Below are positions 1 through 10,789 of a stretch of DNA of 64,000 nucleotides, piece after piece (position 1 is the first letter of the stretch; every line of letters starts with the position of its first letter). The translations under genes were made by a program, and so were the position numbers. The stretch is from Hippophae tibetana (taxonomy: Eukaryota; Streptophyta; Magnoliopsida; Rosales; Elaeagnaceae). The DNA is taken from NCBI GenBank assembly GCA_037013495.1, contig CM072801.1, forward strand, positions 38,366,001 through 38,430,000, given 5' to 3'. The notes under the pieces were generated by a model. The model searched no databases and was not told where the DNA came from. It was given only the letters and a program-made list of their open reading frames with translations.

Positions 1-1388
1 ACCCCTAGGTTGCCCTAGTGGACGAGTTTGAGTCTCGTGAGGGTTTTCAGTAATGATACCCACAAACATTGAACTAAATGTAAAGATAAAAACAATCAAA
101 TCAAAAATTAAAATTACAACACAATCAAAAATTAATTTAAGAGTAAAAGAACACAACATATCACAAAAATATCTCATACTTTTTAATCTCTTTTAAGATC
201 ATAATTGAAATCTCAAGCATAAGTTATTTTAATCTCTTTAAACAATCATGATTTTATTATAATAATTAGTCGAAAATCATTTTCATATTTCATTTCAAAA
301 ATGTATCAATTTAATTTTACCCAATTTCAGTGTCATGAATCAGTATTCGCTTCGACTCTATTCCTCACAAGTCAATACTCTCAAAGCACTGAATCCTATG
401 GGTTCAAACACTCATACTAATTTATATGCGAAAGAGTTGATGTATAGAAATGAACTAATATGTTCGCATATGTATAAAGAATAAAGGCTCAAAGTGTTAT
501 TTTAACATTGATCTCATGAAAGGAATCGAATGTATAAATTATAAAGATCTCATATACAAAAATTATTTTCATGCATAAATCAAACTCATTAAGAAAGAAT
601 TTCAAGATATATGCTTTAACAAATGAAGAAATTGCAATGACTTTTTAGGGAATTACTTCCTATATCTTTCTTTTGTAATTAGCCTTTACTCACAACTTTG
701 TAGGCAATGTGGGTCATAGTATGTAGATGATACTATTTTTTTATCTCTCTATTTTTTTTTTTTTTTTTTTTTTTTTTAGAGAGTCAACCCATGTACAGAT
801 TGTACATTTTTTTGGATTTTGGTGAGTGGTTAATTTTTTTGGCTTTTCTGTTTGATCTTGGTTTAGGTAACCCCAGATATGTCTTTTTGTTTTTGTAACA
901 GTCATGCATAAATGAGATATAAGCATATACTATCAATTTCTACTCAAATCATTTAATCTAAGCAAAAATAATAATCAAAAATATATGATACTCTATTAAG
1001 ATGAGAAAAAAATTCATACATTCAATGCTAATACCTATAGAGATCATCTAAACTTTTTGAATAAATAAGAAATGTGTTTGGAGTAGAAAAAATATATATT
1101 TCACTCTGAATAAAAGAAATTAGGCTCAAATTATATCTCACAAGGGTAGTCTCCACTAAAAAAAATTCATAAACACCGATTTTGGGTTTAATATAATTTC
1201 CACATTTTATCAAGAAATACTAGTTATGACAAAAACTAACTAATTATCAAAAATAATTACAAAATATTTCATGATATGTTTTCAAAAATTAATCTAACAG
1301 TACCAAAGACTTTAACTATTTACTTAAATTTGATTTAAAGATATGATACATTTTTGTGATAATTTTTTTTTTATATATAGCATGGTAA

Positions 1389-1431
1389 CTTTTCACCACC
1401 CCCAACCTAGAACTTACATTGTCCTCAATGT
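1389..1431 (-). promoter_or_regulatory. Internal polypurine-like tract with hairpin ACATTGAGGACAATGT
   Basis: On the sense (minus) strand a perfect hairpin, ACATTG-AGGA-CAATGT (1416-1431), is followed closely by GGTTGGGGGTGGTGAAAAG. The tract resembles the one next to the 3' LTR (GGTTGGGGGTTG, seen in C and D) but lies about 1.5 kb upstream of it. It could be a second plus-strand priming site; that role is inference. Confidence 0.55.
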
Positions 1432-1690
1432 AACAACTGCAAATTAAAGATAAAGAGAAAAGAGGAGAAAGATTACCTATTTCTTGAGAATGTGTAAGTA
1501 GTAATGAAGAAATGCAGGTGCATCCATCATATTCATCATTAAAGTGTATACAGACAGATCGCTGTGAACTTCTAACATCTCAACAAATATTTTAGTTTTA
1601 ACAATTTTAAAAATTATTCACATACAAGTAAACTAAAATAAACAATAAAATTAAGTAAATAAAACAAATAACAAAAAAATTACCTAACAT

Positions 1691-1739
1691 GATGGGTTGC
1701 CTCCCATCCAGCGCTTAGTTTAACGTCTTAGCAAGACGT
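1691..1739 (-). other. Double hairpin just downstream of pol (copy A)
   Basis: Two adjacent short inverted repeats follow the pol stop: ACGTCTT with AAGACGT (1723-1739) and GATGGG-aggcaa-CCCATC (1691-1708). A similar pair follows gag1 at 7166-7215. The pair is also found in D (57711-57759), C (25761-25809) and after gag1 in B (48679-48728). Function unknown; an RNA structure at the 3' end of each frame is one reading. Confidence 0.65.
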
Positions 1740-1751
1740 ATCTTTTTGGTG

Positions 1752-4700
1752 CTAAGGGTTACTCAGCCAAATGCAATCCATTTCAGCAATGTTGTTTGGT
1801 TCTTCCACATAAGGCTTGACACGATGGCCATTAACTTTGAACGTTTTTTGTGTCTTGGAGTCCAATAGTTCTACTACTCCATGTTCAGATACCTGAACTA
1901 TTTTGAATGGTCCATCCCATCTTGATCTTAGCTTTCCTGGAAACAATCTCAAACGAGAGTTAAATAAAAGAACTTTCATTCCAGGGTGAAGAGTCTTAGG
2001 AACTAGCCTCTTGTCATGATAGCGCTTAGTACGCTCCTTGTATAATTTGGCATTCTCATAGGCTTCATTCCTAATTTCTTCCAACTCATGAAGCTGGAGT
2101 ACTCGTTTTTCACCTGCTTTATCTAAATCCATGTTTAGCTCTTTAATTGCCCAATAAGCCTTGTGTTCAAGTTCAACTGGAAGGTGGCACGCTTTCCCAA
2201 AGATTAACCGGTAAGGGCTCATCCCAATAGGTGTTTTGTAAGCGGTGCGGTATGCCCATAAGGCATCATTTAACTTAAATGCCCAATCCTTCCTTGAAGG
2301 ACGCACAGTGCGTTCCAGTATTCCCTTGATTTGCCTATTACTTACTTCCACTAATCCGGAAGTTTGAGGATGATATGGAGTAGCTACCTTATGTGTGATG
2401 TTGTACTTGTTTAGTACTCCATCAAAGAGTTTGTTACAAAAATGGCTACCTCCATCACTTATTATAGCTCTAGGCGTTCCGAACCTACTGAATATGAAAT
2501 CTTTCAAGAATTTCACAACAACATTAGCATCATTGGTTTTGGTGGGGATAGCTTCTACCCACTTGGACACATAATCCACAGCAACCAAAATGTATTGAAA
2601 ACCATTAGATGGGGGAAAAGGACCCATAAAGTCAATCCCCCATACGTCAAAGAGTTCAACAACTAAATTAGATGTCAAAGGCATTTCATCTCTTTTGCTT
2701 ATGTTTCCTGTTCTTTGACATCTATCACATTGTGCACAAAACATATGAGCATCTTTAAAAAGAGTGGGCCAAAAGAATCCAGACTGTAATATCTTACGGG
2801 CTGTCTTTTCTCCTCCAAAATGACCCCCACAATGAAGTTCATGACAAAAAGTCAGAATGCTCTTATGTTCTTCTTCAGGTACACATCTCCGGATGACTTG
2901 ATCTTGACCAATCTTGTATAAATAAGGGTCATCCCAGAAATAGTCCTTAATAGTTTTAAAAAACCTTTTCTTCTCCTGATATGAAGTGTTAGGTCGCAAA
3001 ACACCAGTGGCAAGATAGTTTACAATATCAGCGTACCATGGGTTCGGACCTATGAAAAATAACTGTTCATCAGGAAAGGTTTCAACTATATCGTCATTAC
3101 TCTCATCTTTAAGAGAATTAAAGTCAGAAATCAACCTAGACAAATGGTCAGCTACTAAGTTTTCACTGCCTTTCTTATCCTTGATTTCTAGGTCAAATTC
3201 TTGTAAGAGTAAGACCCACCTGATTAACCTTGGCTTGGCATTTGGTTTACTTAATAGGTATCTTAAAGCAGCATGATCAGAATGCACAATCACTTTAGAT
3301 CCTACTAAATAAGACCGAAATTTGTCTAAAGAGAATACTATAGCCAAGAATTCCTTTTCAGTGGTGGTGTAATTCATCTGGGCATCATTGAGTGTTTTGC
3401 TAGCATAGTAGATGACATGTAAACGCTTTTCCACTCTTTGTCCCAAGACTGCTCCTATTGCATAATCAGAAGCGTCACACATTATTTCAAAGGGTAAAGA
3501 CCAGTTTGGTGCCATTATAACAGGGGTAGATGTGAGTTTATCTTTCAAGGTATTAAAGGAGGTAAGGCAGTCATTGTTGAAATCAAAATCAGCATCTTTG
3601 GATAGCAAGTTACATAATGGACGACTTATTTTAGAGAAATCTTTAATAAATCGTCTGTAGAATCCTGCATGTCCCAAGAAGCTTCTTATCCCCTTCACAG
3701 ATGTAGGGGGAGGTAGTTTGGATATCAATTCAACTTTTGCCTTATCAACTTCAATACCCTTGTTTGAAATTATATGTCCTAAAACTATCCCTTGTTGAAC
3801 CATAAAATGACTTTTCTCCCAACTAAGGGTTAGATTGCATTCAATGCATCTTTCTAAAACCAAAGTCAATTTATGTAAGCAATCATCAAATGAGTTCCCA
3901 AAGACAGAGAAATCGTCCATGAAAATCTCAATGAATTTTTCCACCATGTCCGAGAAAATGGATATCATGCATCTCTGGAACGTGGCAGGGGCATTGCATA
4001 ACCCAAATGGCATTCTGCGAAAAGCAAATGTCCCAAAAGGACATGTAAATGTGGTCTTTTCCTGATCTTCTGGTGCTATGGGTACTTGATAATATCCAGA
4101 CAGTCCATCCAAAAAACAGTAAAATTCGTGCCCAGCTAATCTTTCCAACATTTGATCAATGAATGGAAGAGGAAAGTGATCCTTTTTCGTATATAAATTT
4201 AGTTTCCTAAAATCTATACACATTCTCCATCCAGTGATTATTCTAGTGGGCACTAATTCACTTTTGTCATTCTTAACAACTGTTATCCCAGATTTCTTTG
4301 GTACCACATGCACTGGACTAACCCACTTACTATCTGCAATAGGGTAGATAATCCCTTCTTCTAATAATTTAAGAATTTCCTTCTTAACTACCTCTTGCAT
4401 GTTTGGGTTTAGTCTTCTTTGGGCCTCTCGTACAGGTTTAGCACCGTCCTCCAAGTTGATCTTGTGCATACACATTGTTGGACTAATGCCTCTTATATCC
4501 CCTATACTCCAACCTATAGATTTCTTAAACTGTTTAAGCACTTTGATGAGTTCCTTTTCTTGTGGTTTGGTCAAGGTTGAAGAAATTATCACTGGATAAG
4601 TTTCCCCTTCTCCCAAAAACACATATTTTAAGTGCTCAGGTAAGTCTTTGAGTTCAAGTTCAGGTGGATTGGCCTCTTTAATAGATGAAGAACTGGGTAG

Positions 4701-6923
4701 ATTTAAAAGTGTACTAGATTTTGTCATCACTTCATTATTGTCTAGTTGTTCAAGGTACCCCTTTATTTCCTCATCTACATCTTCTTCAACCTTTTCAAGT
4801 GTAAGAACGGTTTCAAGCTTGTCTTCTATTCTGGTTCGGAAAAAGGTGTTTTGGACAAGATTATCCAAAGGATCAACATCGAATATTTCATCGATGGCAG
4901 AAATAGAAGGGAAAGGTGAAGAATCAAAAACTTTAAAATGAACAGTCTCTCCTAAGACTGTCATTGTCAAATTTCCATCTTGGACATCAATAATAGTTTT
5001 AGTAGTTGCCATAAATGGTCTACCAAGCAATATTGTGTGCTCTCTGTCCAATGCTGGATTTTCTTGCATATCCAGAACCACAAAGTCAACAGGTATTATC
5101 AGTTTGTCTACCTGTACCAAAACATCCTCAACTATTCCCTCTGGATATTTAAGAGATCTATCTGCAAGTTGAAGGGACATAGTTGTGGGTTTTAAATCCC
5201 CTAGATTGAGTTGTAAGAATATAGAGTAGGGCATCAAATTTATACTAGCACCTAAATCAAGCATTGCTTTAGCAACCTTCTTATCCCCCATAGTTATGTT
5301 TATAATAAAACTTCCAGGGTCTTTCAACTTAGGGGGTAGTTTGTGCTGAAGTACAGCGCTAGAAATTTCTGATACTACTACTCGTTCATTCTGTTCATAC
5401 CTCCTTTTCTTAGTGTTCAATTCTTTGAAAAACTTGGCATATGAGGGCACATTCATGATCACTTCTAATAGTGGTAAATTGATATTTACTTTAGAGAGCA
5501 TATTAAAAAGATCATTGAATTGCTTATCTTGTTTGGATTCTTTCAACCGGTGGGGAAAAGGTACTTGTATCTGGTGTGGTTCTGTTGTCTTTTGAATTTT
5601 GGGGGTGTCAGATGACCCCCCAATGAGTTTTTCAGAAGGCTTGTTAAGTTTAACACTTGTCTCTCCTTTTTGCGAGATTAGAATATCGCCTTCTTTGTTA
5701 CCGGAACTACAAGGTAGATTGTTAGAGATTTCAGGTAAACTGGTATTGACTACCTTACCACTTCGAAGGGTTCTAACATCCTTTGCTTGTTCTGGTTGAC
5801 TGGGCAACTTTCCTGGTTCTTTCTTTTGCATTTGTTCAGCCAGTTGCCCAACTTTAGATTCAATCCTTTTAACCGAAGCCTCCATGGTGTTCAACCTTTG
5901 ATTAGTCATCAATTGGTTGTCACGACTAACTTGAATAAAAGCATTCAAGCTATCTTCTAAGGTTGGCTTAAAAGATTGGCTTGGTGGGTAAGGGTGGTTG
6001 TTATCTGACCTTAGTGTTGGATATTGGGTGTAGGCTGGGTGATTATAGGTGTTTGGATGATATCTTTGAAAAGATTGAACTTCCTCTATGGCATCGACAC
6101 TAGAATCACAAGTATTTGAACAATTATGAGTACCATGCCCAATTGAACAACACACTTCACATACCTCTTGATTTGAAATTTGGTGGGAAGTGAGGAATTT
6201 CACTTGTTTAGTCAATTCAGCAAGTTGCAAGGTTATCTAATTATCAGAGCCGACTTCATTGACCTTTGCTTTCCTTCTACCACCTCTTTGTTGGGAATTA
6301 GAACCCAACAGCTCATAAAGATTATAGGTTTCCTCTGCGGTCTTTTCTCCTACAGCACCTCCAGCAGCATTATCAACCATGTATTGACTCTGTAGTGTCA
6401 ATCCATCATAAAAGAATTGGTTTTGTAGCTGTAAGGGAAAGCTATGATTTTGACATTGAATGAAAAGGAGTTTGAATCGTTCCCAAGTTTCATGAAAGGG
6501 CTCTTCATTCATTTGAGAAAATGTTGCTATCTTTGTTCTTAGATCAACAGTCTTTTGATGGGAATAGAACCTACCCATAAAAATTTCATAGACTGCCTCC
6601 CAAGTTTTAAGAGAACCTGACTGTAGAGTAATGAACCATGACCAAGCTTTATCTTTGAGAGTGTAAGGAAAACACCTCATCCTAAGTTGATCTTCATTAA
6701 TTGCATGTAGTGGAAAGGTTTGGACAATAGCATAGAATTCTCGAATGAAATGCAAAGGGTCTTCATTAGGGATACCGTAAAAGGAAGGCAACAAAGAATA
6801 ATGAATCTTTTTCAATTCATAATTCCTTGCAGCCTCTTGTAATTGGATACCGGAAGTTATATTGCCAATGATTGGCATTGTATATTCTTTCATCTTTTTC
6901 CGCCTATCTTCAGCATCTCCCAT
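1752..6923 (-). pseudogene. gag2-pol region of copy A: second gag, protease, RT, RNase H, integrase
   Basis: It begins at an ATG in good context (AACAATGG) with a second gag, clearly related to gag1 but diverged, followed by a CX2CX4HX4C zinc knuckle ([14 protein letters not shown]) and a coiled-coil-like tail. Next come an aspartic protease ([10 protein letters not shown] near 5250), reverse transcriptase (FMDD near 3915), RNase H (MCDASD near 3475) and integrase: an HHCC zinc part (about 2700-2850), the acidic triad ([17 protein letters not shown], then E in SGLVEVSNR) and a C-terminal GPF module. There is no chromodomain and no env. The products would process the polyprotein, copy RNA to DNA and integrate it. 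Broken, with about one break; otherwise every domain is recognisable. Confidence 0.92.
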
Positions 6924-7264
6924 GGTTGTTTGTAGTTGAAAATGATCCTCCTCCTATTGTGTATCAACATTTTGCTTTTAGTAGATATCTCTAAGAAATA
7001 TGTATAACTTGATAAAACGTAAAAGCAAAAAGTGCAAGGAACCTAATATTTTTTTTTTTTTTTTTTTTTTAAATTTAAGCGAATGGACAGAATTTTTGAA
7101 ACAAACGAATTTTATTTCATCTGAATTTTTATTACACGCAAACTAAAACAAAGGAAAATACAATAATGGGTGACCTCCCATACAGGACTAAAATTTAGCG
7201 TCTTCTAGTAAGACGTTGCTTGGAGATTGCAGAATGAAAAACTCAATGTCTCCTCTTCATTGAA
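6924..7264 (-). other. Spacer between gag1 and gag2 (copy A)
   Basis: A 341-base non-coding spacer. On the sense strand it starts with a double hairpin like the one after pol (CGTCTT/AAGACG at 7199-7215; ATGGG/CCCAT at 7166-7181), then two AATAAA signals (7128-7133 and 7111-7116), then an A-rich tract. It ends in the leader of gag2. Equivalent spacers are 385 bases in B and 345 in D. Confidence 0.75.
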
Positions 7265-8602
7265 TTAGTCTTTGCCTTTTTGCAAATGTTCAACTAACTG
7301 TTCAACTTGAACTTCCACCTTTTTGATAGAAGCTTCCACAGAGTCCAACCGTTGATTGGTTTTAGATTGATTATCCCTACAGACTTGAATAAAAGAATTC
7401 AAGTTGTCCTCCAGGGTTGGTTTATTGGGAATGCTTCTTGGAATAGGTGGGTGGAATTGCTGACCTGCCTGGTTTGAGCCTTGAGTGAAAGGAGGGTTGT
7501 TTTGCCTCCAAGAGAAATTTGGATGACTTCTCCACCCAGGATTATAGGTATTTGAGTTGGGATCAAACCTTGGTCTCTGTTGATATGCTCCCAACACATT
7601 GACCTGTTCAGGTCCAGTTGTTTCTCCTTGATATGGACAGGCTTCAGTACCATGTCCCATGTTGCTATACAAACCATATTGATCATTATTGGTGTTGGTT
7701 TGTGTAGCGAGAAGGGCAACTTGCTTAGTCAGTTGAACAAGTTGTTGTTGAACTTCATTACTGGAGTCGATTTCATGAACTCCAGCTTTTCTCACTCGGG
7801 AGCTTTTCTGTTGGGAATTAGCACCCAACATCTCAAAGAGGTTATACGTCTCTGAGGCAGTCTTTTCTCCTATTGCTCCTCCTGCAGCGTTGTCGACAAT
7901 GAACTGACATTGTTGTGTAAGTCCATCGTAAAAGAATTGGTTCTGCAACTGCAGGGGAAAGCTATGATGGGGACACTGAGTGAGAAACATCTTGAACCTA
8001 TCCCAAGCTTCATGGAATGGTTCTCCATCCATCTGAGAGAAAGTAGCAATCTTTCCTCTCAACTCTGATGTTTTTTGATGGGAATAGAATTTTCCCATGA
8101 ATTTATTGTAAATGTTACCCCATGTCATCAGAGAACCTGGGGGAAGTGACATCAACCAAGCTTTGGCCTTATCCTTTAGAGTGTAGGGAAAACATCTCAT
8201 CCTAAGTTGATCCTCGTTTAGAATACCGAGGGGGAATGTTTGGACCGTAGCATAGAAATCTCTCATAAAGGAAAGAGAATCTTCATTAGGTAACCCATAA
8301 AAGGAAGGAAGCATAGAAAAATGAATATTTTTAAGGTCGTAATTCCGAGCAGCCTCCCCCAACTGGATAGCGGCAGTTGCCGTGCCTATTACCGGTCTTG
8401 CAAACTCTTTCATTGTGGTTTCCCTAATATGTTGGTTTTCCTCCATTTCTTTTGGTTCTAGTAAAGGATTAAGACTTGGTTCTATGTTTGGCTCAAAAAC
8501 AGGTTGATGGGTAGAATCCAGTTTTGTTGACACTTGTTTAAATTTATGAAATTTATTTACATATGGTGTAAGGGGGTTTCCTAAGGATCTCCTACCACGC
8601 AT
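7265..8602 (-). CDS. gag: gag1: first gag protein of the Athila element (copy A)
   Basis: An open frame of 445 residues that ends on its own stop and is separate from pol. The capsid part (about residues 65-260) has the Athila-type retrotransposon gag block: PSFYGLPNEDSL, RMRCFPYTLKDKAKAWL, FYSHQKT and NQFFYDGL. A basic stretch (SSRVRKAG) follows. Around MGHGTEACP there is only a degenerate trace of a zinc knuckle, whereas gag2 has a canonical one. The C-terminus (about 395-445) looks coiled-coil and matches the tail of gag2. Gag would build the virus-like particle in the cytoplasm. The start ATG is shared with copy B. By eye gag1 and gag2 are roughly 60% identical over the capsid. Confidence 0.92.
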   Translation of the reverse strand: MRGRRSLGNPLTPYVNKFHKFKQVSTKLDSTHQPVFEPNIEPSLNPLLEPKEMEENQHIRETTMKEFARPVIGTATAAIQLGEAARNYDLKNIHFSMLPSFYGLPNEDSLSFMRDFYATVQTFPLGILNEDQLRMRCFPYTLKDKAKAWLMSLPPGSLMTWGNIYNKFMGKFYSHQKTSELRGKIATFSQMDGEPFHEAWDRFKMFLTQCPHHSFPLQLQNQFFYDGLTQQCQFIVDNAAGGAIGEKTASETYNLFEMLGANSQQKSSRVRKAGVHEIDSSNEVQQQLVQLTKQVALLATQTNTNNDQYGLYSNMGHGTEACPYQGETTGPEQVNVLGAYQQRPRFDPNSNTYNPGWRSHPNFSWRQNNPPFTQGSNQAGQQFHPPIPRSIPNKPTLEDNLNSFIQVCRDNQSKTNQRLDSVEASIKKVEVQVEQLVEHLQKGKD

Positions 8603-9250
8603 AGACTATTGTAAACGTAAATTTAAAACTCCTGTCAACAAAATAAAAAAATTTAGATAAAATTTACATGTTATTTTATACAAAACACTAAACAAAACTA
8701 GTTAAACCCTAAAAAAAAGAATTTTTTTTTTTTTTTTTTTTTTTATTATTTTTTTTTTTTTTTGTAACATAATTAGTATTAACCAAGAGTGCTACCAGGA
8801 AAGAATGGTGGTGCAAACGGCTCCTTAAATACCATTCTCCTAGCCAGAGCAACGTTCCCAGGAAAGACTAGTGGCACAAAGGCTTTCAAGAACTAGTCTC
8901 CTAGACAGAACTCTCTTAGATTTTTACTTTTCATGTTATTTAGTTAATTAGGTATAAATTCAAGTAATGTTTTTTTTTGGTTTTTTTTTACTATTTATGA
9001 ACGGTAAATTTTTTTACTTCAAATTTCAAATTTCTAAATTATTTTACAAAAAAAAAAAAATTATTATTTTTTTTTATTTTTTATTTTTTATTTTTTTTTA
9101 TTTTTTTATTTTTTATTTTTTTTTTATTATGAATTTTGAAATTTGATTATTATTAAAATATCACAATTATTTACAGCACAAAAATGTTTTTAAAATTTTG
9201 ATAAATAATTTAAAAACGCTATTCCTTCCCCGGCAACGGCGCCAAAAACT
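8603..9250 (-). other. Leader of copy A with two tandem hairpins
   Basis: This is the untranslated leader between the primer site and gag1, very AT-rich with long T runs. Its one complex part is two tandem hairpins at 8858-8904 and 8795-8843. Each has a lower stem CTAGGA/TCCTGG and a different 7-bp upper stem: GACTAGT/ACTAGTC in the first, GAATGGT/ACCATTC in the second. The same pair occurs in B and C. Confidence 0.75.
9228..9244 (-). promoter_or_regulatory. Primer binding site, tRNA-Asp type (copy A)
   Basis: The minus strand reads TGGCGCCGTTGCCGGGG seven bases inside the LTR edge. It is complementary to the 3' end of plant tRNA-Asp, the usual Athila/Tat primer, and starts minus-strand DNA synthesis. 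Confidence 0.9.
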
Positions 9251-10653
9251 TGATGAACGAAAACCGGCATCGCCGATTCCCGCAAATACTTTGGTTTTAA
9301 TATTTATAAAACTCTCGCAAGTGCACGAATCATTTCGTAGAAAATGATAAGTATACTCCCAAGGTCGATCTAAGGAAGGAATGTATGTGGTTTTTAACTT
9401 ATTATTCAACCTTTTAAAAACGAAATTAAATCCTAAACATCCTGTCACGATAGTTTGGTTTTTGTGTTCCTAATCTAATAACATAAAATAAAACATATAT
9501 ACAGATTAATTAAATATAATCTAAAATCATAAAAATAAACATAGATACAAATTCAAATAATTATCTAGAAATAAACATATATACGGATTCAATAAATGTT
9601 CATGCAAATTTTTATCATTTATATTAGCGGAGTATTTATGGATATAATAACTAAATTAATTATGCTTGCTCATATTAACTAGGTTATTAAAGATATAAAT
9701 TGACATTTTATTGATTCTCTCTTTTTTATATAAATACCACCTTTGGTGGGGTTAGATATTCTTTGTTAACTAAACAAATCAATTAACACCTATGGGTGGG
9801 GTTGATAACTAATATGCTTAATTAAATTAATTCCTTTTTCTAAGAGATTGAAAATGAACCATTTAAATGCCACCTTTGGTGGGGTTAGACAGTTTAAACT
9901 TTATTCAAGGTGTCCAAATTAAACCTAAGAATTTAATTATCCGAGTACTAACTTTCAAGTTTTAAAACCACTATTGAAAACATGTTGTCAATACATTTTC
10001 TCATAATAATTCTTATAAAAACTTTTGAAATAGAGTTTCACTCTAACTACCGAGCGATTGTACCAACAAATAAAAGAGCACTACTCTAAATTAGACCGGA
10101 TAACTAAACCTTAAAATCTAATTTTCGGGTTTAAGTTTGTAATGAAAAATAATATATTTCTCTCTAACATTCTTAATATAAAATCTTGAATAAAAACAAA
10201 ATCAATTCATTTTAAAGATTTTTACCTATTTAATATTTCGCAAGCATAACAACGTCGTTATTACATCATTTTTACTAAACAGCTAGCATAGTTAAATTTA
10301 ACCACAGACAAGTTGAATATAACATGTAAGAATAAAGCATAAAAATAACTGTAAAGAAAATAAAATCCTTACAGAACTTCGACGCTATTCCCGTTGCTAG
10401 AAAACCTCCGAGCGGAATTTGCACTTCCATATATTGAATCAAAAATCTAAATTATTACAAAAACATTACAAGTTCCTCTCAAAAAGAGAAGAACACTAAA
10501 CCTAAGAGAATTGAACTAAAAACTAAGAGAAAAACTAAGAAAAGCTTAGAAACTTAGAAAGAAACTAAGAGAAACTAAAAACTAAGAAATGAGAGAAAGA
10601 AAGAAGAGAGAAGTGAGTTTTGAAGGTGTGATTTGAAGTGAATGGAAGGGGGG

Positions 10654-10788
10654 TATTTATAGGTGAGGATGGAGAGAAAAAATGAGTAAAAAAATGTTAA
10701 AAAAATATTAAAAAATGTAAAAACGCGTATTGGACTTGCTGATGTCATCAATGACGTCAGCATGATGTCACAGGGGCGGCTGCACGTG
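10654..10788 (-). promoter_or_regulatory. LTR promoter of copy A: G-box, triple TGACGTCA-like array, TATA box
   Basis: In sense order there is a G-box CACGTG (10783-10788), then three bZIP-type palindromes TGACATCA, TGACGTCA and TGACATCA (10763-10770, 10752-10759, 10740-10747) spaced 11 and 12 bases, then TATAAATA (10654-10661) about 80 bases on. The spacing is like the paired TGACG boxes of plant as-1 elements bound by TGA factors. Stress or salicylate response is inference. Confidence 0.7.
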
Positions 10789-10789
10789 A

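Larger units (their letters stand above)
1..1751 (-). other. Non-coding 3' region of copy A between pol and the 3' LTR
   Basis: About 1.75 kb of AT-rich sequence with no reading frame of note. Many Athila relatives carry an env-like frame here; none is visible in this copy or in the same region of C and D. It holds the polypurine-like tract and hairpin at 1389-1431 and the double hairpin just after pol. The same sequence recurs at about 23955-25790 (C) and 56095-57740 (D), so it is retained as part of the family despite having no frame. Confidence 0.8.

Noticed and set aside
1-60. tRNA-like look of GGACGAGTTTGAGTCTCGTG, recurring near 23960 and 56105.
   Set aside because: Only one small hairpin is present. 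There is no acceptor stem, D arm or anticodon arm in register. It is part of the Athila 3' region.
1-1751. Possible env-like gene downstream of pol.
   Set aside because: No frame longer than about 60 codons in A, C or D, and no signal peptide or membrane segment.
9167-9448. Short frame beginning MTGCLGFNFVFK, also at 21863, 27236, 46226 and 53954.
   Set aside because: It lies across the LTR end and primer site of each Athila copy and is conserved only because the LTR is. No known domain.
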